64,000 nucleotides of DNA from JACVRW01 sp034664125 (GCA_034664125.1 JAXDIG010000038.1:1-64000); one strand, 5' to 3'; shown: positions 25,544-35,600, counted from the stretch's first letter. Notes: generated by a model from the sequence alone, not told the origin. Translations and numbers: made by a program.

Positions 25544-26299
25544 ATGCCCACCATCGGGGACACGCTCCGTGAGGCGCGAATGCGGCAGCACCTCGACATC
25601 GCGGATGTCGAGACGAGGACGAAGATCCGCGCCAAGTACCTGCGCGCGCTCGAGAACGAGGAGTTCGGGATGCTGCCCGGACCGACCTTCGTCAAGACGT
25701 TCCTGCGCACCTACGCGGAGGCGCTCGGGCTCGATCCGCAGGTGCTGGTGGAGGAGTACCGCGCGACTTACGAGTCCCGCGACGAGGCCGAGCAGCTCCA
25801 GCCGCTGAGCCCGACGGCGGTGGCGAGGGATCGCAGGCGCGGCGCTGGGCCGCCGCGTGGCCCCTGGGTACTGATCGGAGTGGCGGTGGTGGCCGTGGTC
25901 GCCGCGCTGCTCGTGATCGGGCTGGTGGGCGGCGACGACGGCGGCGGCAAGGGCCAGCAGGCGGGCGGGGCGGCGACGACGGAGACGCAGCCCCGCACGG
26001 AAACCCAGCCGGCGCGCCCGGCGCGCCCGCGCCGTGTGGTGCTGCGCATCGTGCCGAACAACCCCGTCTACGTGTGCCTCGACACCGGCCCCGGGACCGA
26101 CGTGACCTTCGATGGCATCCTCGACTCGCCGCGGACCTTCCGGGGGCGCCGCCTGCGGGTGAACCTCGGCAAGACGGACGTGCAGGTGACGGTGAACGGG
26201 AAGGCCGTGCAGATCGACCCGGGCCCGGAACCGGTCGGCTTCGCGTTCACGCCGGGCTCGCGGCGGTCCCTGCCGCTGGGCGAGCGTCCCTGCGCCTGA
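25544..26299 (+). CDS. RodZ-like membrane protein with N-terminal HTH
   Basis: The 251-residue protein has an N-terminal Xre-like HTH_25 domain (TIGDTLREARMRQHLDIADV, then KYLRALENEEFGMLPG and FLRTYAEALGLDP). One transmembrane helix follows (about 113-135: WVLIGVAVVAVVAALLVIGL), then a Thr/Pro-rich linker and a C-terminal beta domain (RRVVLRIV through FAFTPGSRR) like DUF4115. RodZ links cell-shape machinery to the membrane. Its position after ftsK and before cinA is common in Gram-positive genomes. It overlaps cinA by one base. Confidence 0.85.
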   Translation: MPTIGDTLREARMRQHLDIADVETRTKIRAKYLRALENEEFGMLPGPTFVKTFLRTYAEALGLDPQVLVEEYRATYESRDEAEQLQPLSPTAVARDRRRGAGPPRGPWVLIGVAVVAVVAALLVIGLVGGDDGGGKGQQAGGAATTETQPRTETQPARPARPRRVVLRIVPNNPVYVCLDTGPGTDVTFDGILDSPRTFRGRRLRVNLGKTDVQVTVNGKAVQIDPGPEPVGFAFTPGSRRSLPLGERPCA

Positions 26300-27576
26300 T
26301 GGCGGCCCGCGCGGGCATCGTCGTGACGGGCACCGAGGTGCTGACCGGCCGCGTTCGCGACCGCAACGGTCCCTGGCTGTCCGACCGGCTGCTCGAGCTG
26401 GGCGTGGACCTCGCCCACATCACGATCTGCGGCGACCGCCCCGGGGACATGACCGCCCAGCTCGCCTTCATGGCGGAGCAGGGCGTCGACCTGGTGATCA
26501 CGAGCGGCGGGCTGGGCCCGACCGCGGACGACCTGACGATCGAGATGGTGGCCGAGTTCAGCGGACGTCCGCTGTTCCTCGACGAGGACCTGGAGGAGCG
26601 CATCGCGGACATCCTGCGCCCGCTGATGGAGCGCTTCCGCCACCTCGACTTCGATGCCGTGCGCGCCGCGAACCGAAAGCAGGCGCTCGTGCCCGAGGGG
26701 GCCCACGTGATCTACCCGGCCGGGACGGCGCCCGGGCTGGTGGTGCCCGGCAAGCCGACGATCGTGGTGCTGCCCGGGCCGCCGCGCGAGCTGCACGCGA
26801 TGTGGCCGCAGGCGGTCGAGACGGAGGCGTTCCAGGAGGCGATCGGCGGCCGTACCCGGTACGAGCAGCAGACGCTCCGCCTGTTCGGGATCCCGGAGTC
26901 GGAGATCGCCGAGACGCTGCGGGAGGCGGAGGCGGAGGTCGAGGGCTTCGAGGCGCTCGAGATCACCACCTGCCTGCGGCGCGCGGAGGTGGAGGTGGTC
27001 ACGCGCTGGGAGCCCGCGGCGCGGCCCGCCTGGGACGCCGTGCGCGCGCTGATCGCCGAGCGTCACGGGCAGACGCTGTTCTCCGTCGACGGCTCGAGTG
27101 TCGACGACCAGGTGGCGGAGCTGCTCGCCGGCCGGTGGGCGGGGGTCGCGGAGTCGTGCACGGGTGGCCTGATGTCGGCGCGGCTTACGGAGCGGCCCGG
27201 CTCCTCGGAGTACTTCGCCGGAGGCGTGGTGAGCTACTCGAACGAGGCGAAGGCCGAACTGCTGGACGTGGACCCGGCGCTGATCGAGCGCCACGGGGCC
27301 GTCTCGCTGGAGGTTGCGGAGGCGATGGCGGACGGCGCGCTGCAGCGCCTGGAGGCCGATACCGCCGTGGCGATCACCGGAGTCGCCGGGCCCGGGGGAG
27401 GCACGGAGGCGAAGCCGGTCGGCTACGTGTGCTGGGCGGTGAAGCTGGCCGACGGCTCGAAGCTCGTGCGCGACGCGCGGCTGCCGGGCGATCGCGCCGA
27501 GGTGCGCGACCGCTCCACGACGGTCGGCATGCACCTGCTGCGCCGGCTGCTGCGCGGAGAGGACTTCGAGATCTGA
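26299..27576 (+). CDS. cinA: CinA-family protein with nicotinamide-nucleotide amidase domain
   Basis: The 425-residue protein has an N-terminal MoaB-like (COG1058) domain (TGTEVLTGRVRDRN, TSGGLGPTADDLT, LPGPPRELHAMW). The C-terminal PncC-type domain has AESCTGGLMSARLTERPGSS, VVSYSNEAK and GVAGPGGGTEAKPVG. The family recycles pyridine nucleotide damage products and is often co-transcribed with recA, as is likely here. Confidence 0.94.
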   Translation: MAARAGIVVTGTEVLTGRVRDRNGPWLSDRLLELGVDLAHITICGDRPGDMTAQLAFMAEQGVDLVITSGGLGPTADDLTIEMVAEFSGRPLFLDEDLEERIADILRPLMERFRHLDFDAVRAANRKQALVPEGAHVIYPAGTAPGLVVPGKPTIVVLPGPPRELHAMWPQAVETEAFQEAIGGRTRYEQQTLRLFGIPESEIAETLREAEAEVEGFEALEITTCLRRAEVEVVTRWEPAARPAWDAVRALIAERHGQTLFSVDGSSVDDQVAELLAGRWAGVAESCTGGLMSARLTERPGSSEYFAGGVVSYSNEAKAELLDVDPALIERHGAVSLEVAEAMADGALQRLEADTAVAITGVAGPGGGTEAKPVGYVCWAVKLADGSKLVRDARLPGDRAEVRDRSTTVGMHLLRRLLRGEDFEI

Positions 27577-27593
27577 CCGGCCCGCGCACGCGC

Positions 27594-28142
27594 ATGTTCG
27601 TGGCCCTGGACCTGCCCGCCGACGCCCGGTCGGAGCTCGCGGCCTGGCGCGACGTGGCGATCGACGGCCGCCACGACCTGCGTCCGGTGCCTGGAGAGGC
27701 GTTGCACGCGACTCTGGTGTTCCTCGGCTGGCAGGACGAGGCGGCCGCGGAGGCGATCGCGAGGGTGGGGTTCGAGGCGGTGGCGGACCTTTCCGGCGCT
27801 CCGGTGCTGCGGGCTGGCGCCGTGAAGCCGCTGCCGCCGAGGGACCCGCGCCTGTTCGCGCTGGAGTTGGAGGACGAGGGCGGGCGCGCCTCGGCGGTCC
27901 AGGCCGCCGTGTCGGGCGCGCTGGCCCAGCGCGGCTGGTACCGCCCCGAGCAGCGCCCGTTCTGGCCGCACGTCACGCTGGCGCGAGTGAAGCGCGGAGA
28001 GCGGCGGGTTCCCGGGCTGGCGTCCGCGCCGCCTCCGCCGGGGCAGGCGTTCGAGGCACGCGAGCTGACCCTCTACCGGTCTACCCTGAACCCCCGGGGC
28101 GCGGTCTACGAGCCCCTCGAGCGCGTCATGCTGGGGAGCTGA
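27594..28142 (+). CDS. thpR: RNA 2',3'-cyclic phosphodiesterase (2H family)
   Basis: The 182-residue protein has the two 2H-phosphoesterase motifs HATLVFLG and HVTLARVK, plus the family opening MFVALDLPADAR. ThpR hydrolyses 2',3'-cyclic phosphates and can ligate tRNA halves in vitro. ATG 27594 is chosen on homology; a CTG overlapping the cinA stop exists in frame but would only add seven residues. Confidence 0.9.
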   Translation: MFVALDLPADARSELAAWRDVAIDGRHDLRPVPGEALHATLVFLGWQDEAAAEAIARVGFEAVADLSGAPVLRAGAVKPLPPRDPRLFALELEDEGGRASAVQAAVSGALAQRGWYRPEQRPFWPHVTLARVKRGERRVPGLASAPPPPGQAFEARELTLYRSTLNPRGAVYEPLERVMLGS

Positions 28143-28143
28143 G

Positions 28144-28875
28144 ATGGCCAGGATCAACCGAGCCGCCGCGGAGGGCTTTGCCCGCTCGGCGGACGCCTAC
28201 GAGCGCGGCCGGCCCGGCTATCCCGACCCGGCGATCCGCCACCTCGTCGGCCGGCTCCCGCCGCACGGCGTGGTCCTGGACCTCGCGGCCGGCACCGGCA
28301 AGCTGACGCGGCCCCTGCTGGAGGCCGGCCTGCGGGTGATCGCCGTGGAGCCGGTGGCGGAGATGCGGGCGGCGCTGCCGGTCGAAGCGCGAGCTCTGGA
28401 CGGGACGGCGGAGGCGATCCCGCTGGAGCGCGGCACGGTCGACGCCGTGACCGTGGGGCAGGCCTTCCACTGGTTCGACGGGGACGCGGCCCTGGCCGAG
28501 ATCGCCCGCGTGCTGCGTCCGGGCGGGTCGCTCGCCGTGCTGTGGAACAGGCGGGTGGAGGACGACCCGGTGAACCGCGCGATCGAGGAGCTGCTCGACC
28601 CGCACCGTGCAAGCGTGCCGACCCTCCGCGGCGACGCCTGGCGGAGCGCCTTCGACTCCCAGACACAGTTCGGACCGCTCGAGGAGCGCGTGTTCGAGAA
28701 CGCGCAGGTGCTCGACGCGGACGGCCTGGAGGCACGCGTGGGCTCGATCAGCTACATAGCGTCGCTCGAGCCGGAGGAGCGCGCGCGGGTGCTGGCGCGG
28801 ACCCGGGCCCTGGCCGGGGAGGGCGTGGTGACGCTGCCGTACCGGACCGAGGTGCTGGTGTGGGGGCGGCTGTGA
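28144..28875 (+). CDS. Class I SAM-dependent methyltransferase
   Basis: The 243-residue Rossmann methyltransferase has the SAM motif VVLDLAAGTGKLTRPLLEAG, the acidic motif AVEPVAEM, VDAVTVGQAFHWFD and VLRPGGSLAVLWN. This pattern matches the small-molecule Methyltransf_11 family, in which the substrate cannot be read from sequence. It sits one base after thpR in the cinA-recA interval. Confidence 0.88.
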   Translation: MARINRAAAEGFARSADAYERGRPGYPDPAIRHLVGRLPPHGVVLDLAAGTGKLTRPLLEAGLRVIAVEPVAEMRAALPVEARALDGTAEAIPLERGTVDAVTVGQAFHWFDGDAALAEIARVLRPGGSLAVLWNRRVEDDPVNRAIEELLDPHRASVPTLRGDAWRSAFDSQTQFGPLEERVFENAQVLDADGLEARVGSISYIASLEPEERARVLARTRALAGEGVVTLPYRTEVLVWGRL

Positions 28876-28947
28876 GGCTTCAGCGGGGGCGAATTCGTCC
28901 GACGCCGTTCTTACCCTCGACATTCCAGAGCTTTCGAGAGGACGGAC

Positions 28948-30084
<1,137 letters not shown>

Positions 30085-30105
30085 GGCGCGGCGCGCACCA
30101 CGGTC

Positions 30106-30615
30106 ATGGACGACCTGACCGCAGCCGGGGACGACCGCGTGGAGCGCGAGCGCGAACGAGCGATCCAGCTCGGCTACCGGGCGGTGAACCGCCGTGAGCG
30201 GACCGTGGCCGAGCTGCGCACCTGCCTCGAGCGCAAGCGGGTCGAGCCCGAGGCGATCGAGGACGCCGTGGCCGAGCTCACCGAGGCCGGCTTCCTTGAC
30301 GACGCGCGCTACGCGCAGCGCTTCACCCAGGACAAGCGCGAGCTGGAACGGTGGGGCTCGGAGCGAATCGCTCGCGAGCTGGACCGGCGCGGCGTCCCGC
30401 CCGACCTGATCGAGCTCGCCGTGGCCGACCGCAGTCGTGAGGCGGAGCTACAGACGGCGCTGCTCGTGCTCGACCAGCGCCTGCCGCCCCCGCAGGACGA
30501 CCGCGAGCGCGACCGCGCCTGGCGCCTGCTGGTCCGGCGCGGGTACGCGGCGGAGCTCGCCTACGAAGCGGTCCGGCGGCACGAGAGCGGCTCCGGCGCC
30601 CGCCGAGCGGCCTGA
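30106..30615 (+). CDS. recX: Regulatory protein RecX
   Basis: The 169-residue, three-helix-repeat protein modulates RecA filaments. Signature parts are RRERTVAELRTCLERK, AVAELTEAGFLDDARYAQRF and GSERIARELDRRGVP. Its position 21 bp after recA is the usual arrangement. Confidence 0.92.
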   Translation: MDDLTAAGDDRVERERERAIQLGYRAVNRRERTVAELRTCLERKRVEPEAIEDAVAELTEAGFLDDARYAQRFTQDKRELERWGSERIARELDRRGVPPDLIELAVADRSREAELQTALLVLDQRLPPPQDDRERDRAWRLLVRRGYAAELAYEAVRRHESGSGARRAA

Positions 30616-30621
30616 GACGGC

Positions 30622-30650
30622 TTGCCACCGACGGTGTGCGCGGCTACCCT
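30622..30650 (+). promoter_or_regulatory. Putative promoter of rny
   Basis: TTGCCA (30622-30627) and TACCCT (30645-30650) are separated by exactly 17 bp, one of the better -35/-10 pairs in the window. It begins 7 nt after the recX stop. Transcription would start near 30657, leaving a leader of about 240 nt before rny. Confidence 0.5.
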
Positions 30651-30898
30651 CATGGGAAAGCGGTCGCTTAGGCCGCCGTGAGATCGAAACACCAGCAAAT
30701 CACCTTCTTTTTGCGGAGAATGACCACATCTGACCGACTTAGAGGGAGTGTTCGGGAGGGTCCATAGAGCTGAATTGCGCGCGCCTGAGGCGCGCGCGCC
30801 GCTTTAGGAGGTCGTACTGGTGTCTCGCGGCGCCGAGCCGGACCGCTCGGAACTGACGAGCCGGCGCGCGCTGCGCCGGGACAGAGGGAGACACCCGA
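30651..30898 (+). promoter_or_regulatory. Long rny leader with GC hairpin and an upstream open frame
   Basis: About 250 bp without a main gene. It contains an A/T-rich stretch (30686-30740), a perfect nine-pair hairpin GCGCGCGCC-TGA-GGCGCGCGC (30777-30797), then a near-ideal ribosome binding site AGGAGG (30806-30811) eight bases before GTG 30820. That GTG opens an 80-codon frame running to 31062, out of frame with and overlapping rny. It may be a leader peptide coupling translation to rny, or the site may be fortuitous. No riboswitch class was recognised. Confidence 0.45.
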
Positions 30899-32389
30899 AT
30901 GGAGATCGTGTTGGCGGCGCTGGTGGCGGCGGCGGTCGCAGTGTCCGTTGCGCTCCTGCTGCACCGCCCCCGGGCAGCGCAGTCGGCCAACGGCACGCCC
31001 CCCGGGCCCGACCGCCCCGAGCTGGCGGGCGCCGGCGGCACGCGGGCAGGGCGGGCCGATGAGCTCGAGGAGGAGCTCCGCGTGCGGCGCGACGAGCTGG
31101 CCAGGCTCGAGGAGCGCCTGCGCGCGAAGGAGGGCTCGGTCGAGCTCCAGGCCCAGGAGGTGGCCGAGCGCGAGCGCACGCTCGACGACCGTCAGCGCAA
31201 CCTCGACCACGGGCGGGAGGAGCTGAAGGTCGCCAAGCGCGAGCAGCTGCGCGAGCTCGAGCGGGTCGCGGGCCTCAGCGTCGGTCAGGCCAAGCAGATC
31301 ATGATGCGCGAGCTCGAGGACGACCTGCGCCACGACAGCGCGCGCCTGATCCGCCAGATCGAGGAGGAAACCCGCCACGACGCCGACCGCCGCGCCCGCA
31401 GCATCCTGGCCGCGGTCATGCAGCGGGTCGCGTCGAGCCACGCGGTGGAGACGACGGTTTCGGTGGTGGAGCTCCAGTCCGACGAGCTGAAGGGCCGCAT
31501 CATCGGGCGCGAGGGCCGCAACATCCGCGCGCTCGAGACGCTCACCGGCATCGACTTCATCATCGACGACACGCCCGGCGCCGTGCTGCTGTCGGGCTTC
31601 GACGGGGTCCGCCGCGAGATCGCCCGCCTGACGCTGGAGAAGCTGCTGCAGGACGGCCGCATCCACCCGGCGCGCATCGAGGAGGCCTTTCATCAGGCGA
31701 AGTCGGAGATCGACCAGCGCGTGGTCGAGGTGGGGGAGCAGGCCGTATTCGAGGCGAACGTCGGCTCGATCCACCCGGAGCTGGTGAAGCTGCTCGGCAA
31801 GCTGCGCTTCCGGACGAGCTACGGCCAGAACGTGCTCGCCCACTCGATCGAGTGCGCGCGCCTGGCGGGGATGCTGGCGGCGGAGCTCGGCGGCGACCCG
31901 CGCGTGGCCGCGCGAGCCGCGCTGCTGCACGACATCGGGAAGGCGGTGTCCCACGAGACGGAGGGCCCGCACGCGCTCGTCGGCGGGGAGCTGGCGCGGC
32001 GCCACAAGGAGTCGGAAGCGGTCGCCCACGCGATGGAGGCGCACCACAACGAGGTGGAGCTGCAGACCGTGGAGGCGGTCATCGTGCAGATCGTGGACTC
32101 GCTCTCGGGCGCGCGGCCCGGCGCTCGCGGCGAGTCGCTCGAGCACTACGTCAAGCGCCTGCACGAGCTGGAGGCGATCGCCTCCCGGCACGCGGGCGTG
32201 GACAAGGTGTACGCGATGCACGCGGGGCGCGAGATCCGCGTGATCGTCCAGCCCGACGAGGTGGACGACGACCGTGCGGCGCTGCTCTCGCACGAGATCG
32301 CGCGCGAGGTCGAGAAGCAGCTGGAGTACCCCGGTCAGATCAAGGTCACCGTGATCCGCGAGAGCCGCGCCACCGACTACGCGCGGTGA
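30899..32389 (+). CDS. rny: Ribonuclease Y
   Basis: The 496-residue membrane-anchored endoribonuclease has an N-terminal transmembrane helix (residues 3-22) and a long coiled coil (about 50-180). A KH domain (GRIIGREGRNIRALETLTG) and an HD domain (AALLHDIGKA, HNEVE) follow. It starts mRNA decay. Its presence alongside RNase J and PNPase gives a Bacillus-like decay toolkit. Its stop overlaps the next gene (GTGA). Confidence 0.95.
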   Translation: MEIVLAALVAAAVAVSVALLLHRPRAAQSANGTPPGPDRPELAGAGGTRAGRADELEEELRVRRDELARLEERLRAKEGSVELQAQEVAERERTLDDRQRNLDHGREELKVAKREQLRELERVAGLSVGQAKQIMMRELEDDLRHDSARLIRQIEEETRHDADRRARSILAAVMQRVASSHAVETTVSVVELQSDELKGRIIGREGRNIRALETLTGIDFIIDDTPGAVLLSGFDGVRREIARLTLEKLLQDGRIHPARIEEAFHQAKSEIDQRVVEVGEQAVFEANVGSIHPELVKLLGKLRFRTSYGQNVLAHSIECARLAGMLAAELGGDPRVAARAALLHDIGKAVSHETEGPHALVGGELARRHKESEAVAHAMEAHHNEVELQTVEAVIVQIVDSLSGARPGARGESLEHYVKRLHELEAIASRHAGVDKVYAMHAGREIRVIVQPDEVDDDRAALLSHEIAREVEKQLEYPGQIKVTVIRESRATDYAR

Positions 32390-32916
32390 GCCGCCGACTG
32401 CTGCTCTGGCGCGGGGTCGAGGAGTGGCTGGCGGAGGCGTGCGAGCTGACGCTCGACGGCGACGGCCTGCATGCCACGGGCGTTCAGCTCGGGGCCGAGC
32501 CCGAGCCGTACCGGGCGGACTACGAGCTGACCACGGGGGCGGACTGGGTCACGCAGCGCCTGTTCGTGAGCTGCGGCGACCGCGCGCTCGACCTGCGGCG
32601 CGCCGACGACGGGAGCTGGACCGCGAACGGCGAGGCTCAGCCCCACGTCGAAGGCGCGCTGGACTGCGACCTCGCCTTCTCGCCGCTGACGAACTTCATG
32701 CCGGCTCGCCGGCTGGCCGGGGCGCCGGCCGACCACGTGATGGCGTGGGTGTCGGTCCCGGACCTGGCGGTGCTCCGCTCCGAGCAGCGCTACGAGCCGA
32801 TCGACGCTCGGCACGTCCGCTACGTGGGGCTCGAAGGCGGGTTCACCGCCGAGCTGGAGCTGGACGAGGACGGCCTGGTGGTGCGCTACCCGCGGCTGGC
32901 CGAGCGCGTCGCTTAG
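32386..32916 (+). CDS. Putative glycolipid-binding family protein (DUF1089-like)
   Basis: The 176-residue beta-rich protein opens with LLLWRGVEEWLAEACELT and contains YRADYELTTGADWVTQRL, then DCDLAFSPLTNFMPARRL and YVGLEGGFTAELELDEDGLV. This order fits the predicted glycolipid-binding family PF06475. It has no signal peptide. It is translationally coupled to rny (GTGA), and its stop overlaps the convergent DUF2255 stop. Confidence 0.75.
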   Translation: MSRRLLLWRGVEEWLAEACELTLDGDGLHATGVQLGAEPEPYRADYELTTGADWVTQRLFVSCGDRALDLRRADDGSWTANGEAQPHVEGALDCDLAFSPLTNFMPARRLAGAPADHVMAWVSVPDLAVLRSEQRYEPIDARHVRYVGLEGGFTAELELDEDGLVVRYPRLAERVA

Positions 32917-33269
32917 CGGCGCTCGAGCCTGAGCGTGGTGTGCAGGACGTCGTCGCGGAGCATCGACCCGAGCTCCGAGGAGTCCCCGTACTTGTGCCGC
33001 AGCGCCGCATTCATCCGATCGACCGATCCGGCGTCTGGCGTGGGCACGGCGCGCACCGGAACCGACTCGCCGTCGAGGAGCACCGCCGCCTCGGGGTCGG
33101 CGACGATCTCCCGGTACCAGCGCCCGGAATCGCCCCGTACTGAGCGAACATAGACCTCACCGTCGTCGACGACCGCCCAGATGGTGGTCCGGCGGGCGGG
33201 CGCGTCCTGGCCGCGGCTGGTCTGGATCTCGATCTCCTCGGTCGCGGCGACTGCCCCGGGCCAATCCAT
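32913..33269 (-). CDS. DUF2255 family protein (flavin-reductase-like fold predicted)
   Basis: The 118-residue protein has the DUF2255 core: TTIWAVVDDGEVYVRSVRGD, then GRWYREIVADPEAAVLLDGE. The family resembles split-barrel FMN/F420-binding proteins but no catalytic function is established. A TAACCT element lies 8 nt before the ATG, suggesting a leaderless message. It is divergent from miaB. Confidence 0.75.
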   Translation of the reverse strand: MDWPGAVAATEEIEIQTSRGQDAPARRTTIWAVVDDGEVYVRSVRGDSGRWYREIVADPEAAVLLDGESVPVRAVPTPDAGSVDRMNAALRHKYGDSSELGSMLRDDVLHTTLRLERR

Positions 33270-33277
33270 GGAGAGCC

Positions 33278-33304
33278 AGGTTAGCGGCGCGGTCGCACTA
33301 TCCT
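33278..33304. promoter_or_regulatory. Interlaced divergent -10 elements for DUF2255 and miaB
   Basis: On the minus strand TAACCT (33283 to 33278) is 8 nt from the DUF2255 ATG. On the plus strand TATCCT (33299-33304) is 9 nt from the miaB ATG. The whole intergenic gap is 44 bp, so the two promoters face away from each other within one polymerase footprint. Confidence 0.45.
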
Positions 33305-33313
33305 CGGCCCGGA

Positions 33314-34633
33314 ATGAAGAGCTACCACCTGACCACCTTCGGGTGCCAGATGAACGAGCACGACTCGGAGCGCATGAAGGGCATGCTCGAGTCGATCGGC
33401 TACGGCGAGGCCCCGGACCGCGAGGGCGCGGACCTGATCCTGTTCAACACCTGCTCGATCCGCGAGAAGGCCGACAACCGGCTCGTCGGGCACCTGGGCG
33501 AGGCCAAGCGCCTCAAGGCCGAGGACCCCGAGCGCGTGATCGGCATCGGCGGCTGCTGGTCGCAGTCGATGAAGGAGCAGGTGTTCGAGCTGTTCCCGTT
33601 CGTGGACGTGGCCTTCGGGCCGGGCCAGGTGCACAAGCTCGCCGAGTTCCTGACCAGCGACAGCCTCAGCGCCCAGGGCTACTTCGAGTTCGAGGGCTTC
33701 ACGGGCCACCTGCCGATGAAGCGCGAGCGGGAGTTCCAGGCGTGGGTGCAGATCTCCGTCGGCTGCAACTGCGCGTGTTCCTACTGCATCGTCCCGTCGA
33801 CGCGCGGCCGCGAGGTGTCGCGGCCGGCGGACGAGATCGTGGCCGAGGTCGAGCGGCTCGCCGCCGACGGCGTGCGCGAGGTGACCCTGCTCGGCCAAAA
33901 CGTCTGCTCCTACGGGCGCGACCTGCCCAAGGGGACGAAGACCAGCTTCGCCGAGCTGCTCGGTCTGGTCGACGGCATCGACGGGGTGACGCGCGTCCGC
34001 TACACGAGCCCCCACCCGAAGGACATCCGCGAGGACGTGATCCGCGCCCACGCCGACCTCGAGAGCGTGTGCGAGCACATCCACCTGCCGCTGCAGTCGG
34101 GCTCATCGCGCGTGCTCAAGGCGATGCGCCGCACCTACAACCGCGAGCGCTACCTCGACCGCGTGGCGATGATCCGCGAGCTGGTGCCGGACTGCGCGAT
34201 CACCACCGACATCATCGTCGGCTTTCCAAGCGAAACCGACGCCGAGTTCGACGAGACGATGGGGGTGGTGGAGGAGGTGCGCTACGACTCCGCCTTCACG
34301 TTCGTGTTCTCGCCCCGGCGCGGAACGCTGGCCGCCGAGCTGGAGGACCACCTGCCGCACCCGGTCAAGCGGGAGCGCATGGGCCGCCTCGTGGAGGCGG
34401 TGCAGCGGCACGCCACGGAGCGCGCCCAGCGCTTCGTGGGCCGGACGATGGAAGTGCTCGTGGAAGGCCCGTCCCGCACGGACCCGGCGAAGCTGCGCGG
34501 GCGCACCCGCCACAACAAGACGATCAACTTCACCGGCGTGGCAGCACCCGGAGAGCTGACCGAGGTCGAGGTGACCGCGGCCACAAGCACGACCCTGGCA
34601 GGCGAAGAGCGCCTGCTGGCCCGGCTCGGCTAG
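33314..34633 (+). CDS. miaB: tRNA-2-methylthio-N6-dimethylallyladenosine synthase MiaB
   Basis: The 439-residue radical SAM methylthiotransferase has an N-terminal cluster domain with Cys in TFGCQMNEHDSER, NTCSIREKADN and GGCWSQS. The radical SAM motif GCNCACSYCIVPSTRG carries an extra Cys inside CxxxCxxC. A TRAM domain lies at the C-terminus. It thiomethylates i6A37, the product of MiaA, encoded 1 kb downstream. Confidence 0.95.
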   Translation: MKSYHLTTFGCQMNEHDSERMKGMLESIGYGEAPDREGADLILFNTCSIREKADNRLVGHLGEAKRLKAEDPERVIGIGGCWSQSMKEQVFELFPFVDVAFGPGQVHKLAEFLTSDSLSAQGYFEFEGFTGHLPMKREREFQAWVQISVGCNCACSYCIVPSTRGREVSRPADEIVAEVERLAADGVREVTLLGQNVCSYGRDLPKGTKTSFAELLGLVDGIDGVTRVRYTSPHPKDIREDVIRAHADLESVCEHIHLPLQSGSSRVLKAMRRTYNRERYLDRVAMIRELVPDCAITTDIIVGFPSETDAEFDETMGVVEEVRYDSAFTFVFSPRRGTLAAELEDHLPHPVKRERMGRLVEAVQRHATERAQRFVGRTMEVLVEGPSRTDPAKLRGRTRHNKTINFTGVAAPGELTEVEVTAATSTTLAGEERLLARLG

Positions 34634-34760
34634 CGCGCCAGAGCGAGCAGCCGCTCGCCGAGCGCCCGCACCCGCGGGGGGGACCCGCGGGTCGGGCCGC
34701 TTATCGGCGCCGTTCGCTGGCGCAACCCGCGCGGCTCGAGCCCGCGGGGCGGCCGAGTCC
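34634..34760. other. Convergent intergenic region with two GC-rich stem-loops
   Basis: Between convergent miaB and the lipoprotein gene lie two copies of CCCGCGGG separated by GGGGA (near 34668-34690) and GCGCC-N7-GGCGC (near 34706-34722). These could act as bidirectional terminators, but no T-tract follows. Confidence 0.4.
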
Positions 34761-35594
34761 CTAGCCCCCCAGTGCCCCCTGCAGCTCCGCCAGCGCCGCT
34801 CGTGCCGCCAGCGCGCCGCCGGAGCCCCACCAGAGCGCGTCGTCGACCCGGGTGAGGCTGCCGTCCGCGTGCACCTTCAGCCCGGGCGCCTCGGAGGCAA
34901 GCATCAGGTCCACGCTCGCGTCGGACCCGCCGCGGGTCACCTGCCTCACCCCGGCGTCCGCCAGGATCGTGCCGGCGAACGAGTCGCGCTTCGCGTAGCG
35001 GAGGCCCTCAGCGGTCATCCGCACCACCGCCACACGCGGCCGGCCGCGGATCGCCCCCCGCGCCGCGGCCGCCTCACGGTCGTAGTCGATCAGCAGCTGC
35101 TCGGCGTCGTTGGTGCGTCCCAGCGCCTCGCCGACCAGCCGGACGTTCAGCTTCCACTGGCCGCCGCCGCCCTCGGTGATCACCGTGGGGGCGATCCGGC
35201 TCAGGTCGTCGTAGAGCCGGCCCTGGCCGGAGTCGCTGCCGAGGATCAGGTCCGCGTGGACCGCCTCCACCGCCGCCAGGTCCGCGGCCGTGACCGGCCG
35301 CATCACCGAGACGCCGCGCCCCCGGTCGCGCAGGTACGCCGGCAGCCGACCCTCCGGCACCGCCGCGCGCGCCGGCCGCACGTCCAGGGCGAGCGTGTCG
35401 TCGAGGGTGTCGAGCGTCAGGGTGAGCGGCTGCTCGGCCTGGCCCGGCACCTTCGTCTCGCCGAGCACGTGCTGCACCTTCAGCGGCCTGACCGTTTCCT
35501 TGCTCTCGTCGAAGCCCGACTCCTGGCACCCGACGCCGAGAACGGCGAGAGCGGCGAGCAAGACGAGCAGAAGACGAGGAGTGGGGCGTCGCAC
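34761..35594 (-). CDS. Substrate-binding lipoprotein, FecB/FhuD-like (iron-siderophore type)
   Basis: The 277-residue protein has a signal sequence (LLLVLLAALAVL) and lipobox LGVGC, so it should be anchored at the outer face of the membrane. The middle resembles type III periplasmic binding proteins: RPVTAADLAAVEAVHADLIL, then DLSRIAPTVI and a closing segment DLMLASEAPGLK. No permease or ATPase gene is adjacent, so its transporter is elsewhere or it has another role. GTG start with TAATAC 6 nt upstream. Confidence 0.78.
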   Translation of the reverse strand: MRRPTPRLLLVLLAALAVLGVGCQESGFDESKETVRPLKVQHVLGETKVPGQAEQPLTLTLDTLDDTLALDVRPARAAVPEGRLPAYLRDRGRGVSVMRPVTAADLAAVEAVHADLILGSDSGQGRLYDDLSRIAPTVITEGGGGQWKLNVRLVGEALGRTNDAEQLLIDYDREAAAARGAIRGRPRVAVVRMTAEGLRYAKRDSFAGTILADAGVRQVTRGGSDASVDLMLASEAPGLKVHADGSLTRVDDALWWGSGGALAARAALAELQGALGG

Positions 35595-35600
35595 GGCCCT

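Noticed and set aside
27573..27593. CTG start for thpR overlapping the cinA stop
   Set aside because: ATG 27594 matches the family N-terminus (MFVALDLP), so a non-standard start is unnecessary.
28876..28947. LexA (SOS) box upstream of recA
   Set aside because: No GAAC-N4-GTTC is present; only a GAATTC-centred palindrome and an isolated GTTC half-site were seen. The dinB upstream region also lacks the motif.
30651..30680. Nine-codon frame starting ATG 30652 after the rny promoter
   Set aside because: The ATG lies only one base after the -10 element, too close to be in the transcript.
34660..34722. Fourth copy of the dispersed hairpin repeat near the miaB end
   Set aside because: It shares only CCCG/GGGG composition, not the GATGGCA head or GATTGGC tail, so it was kept as separate hairpins.
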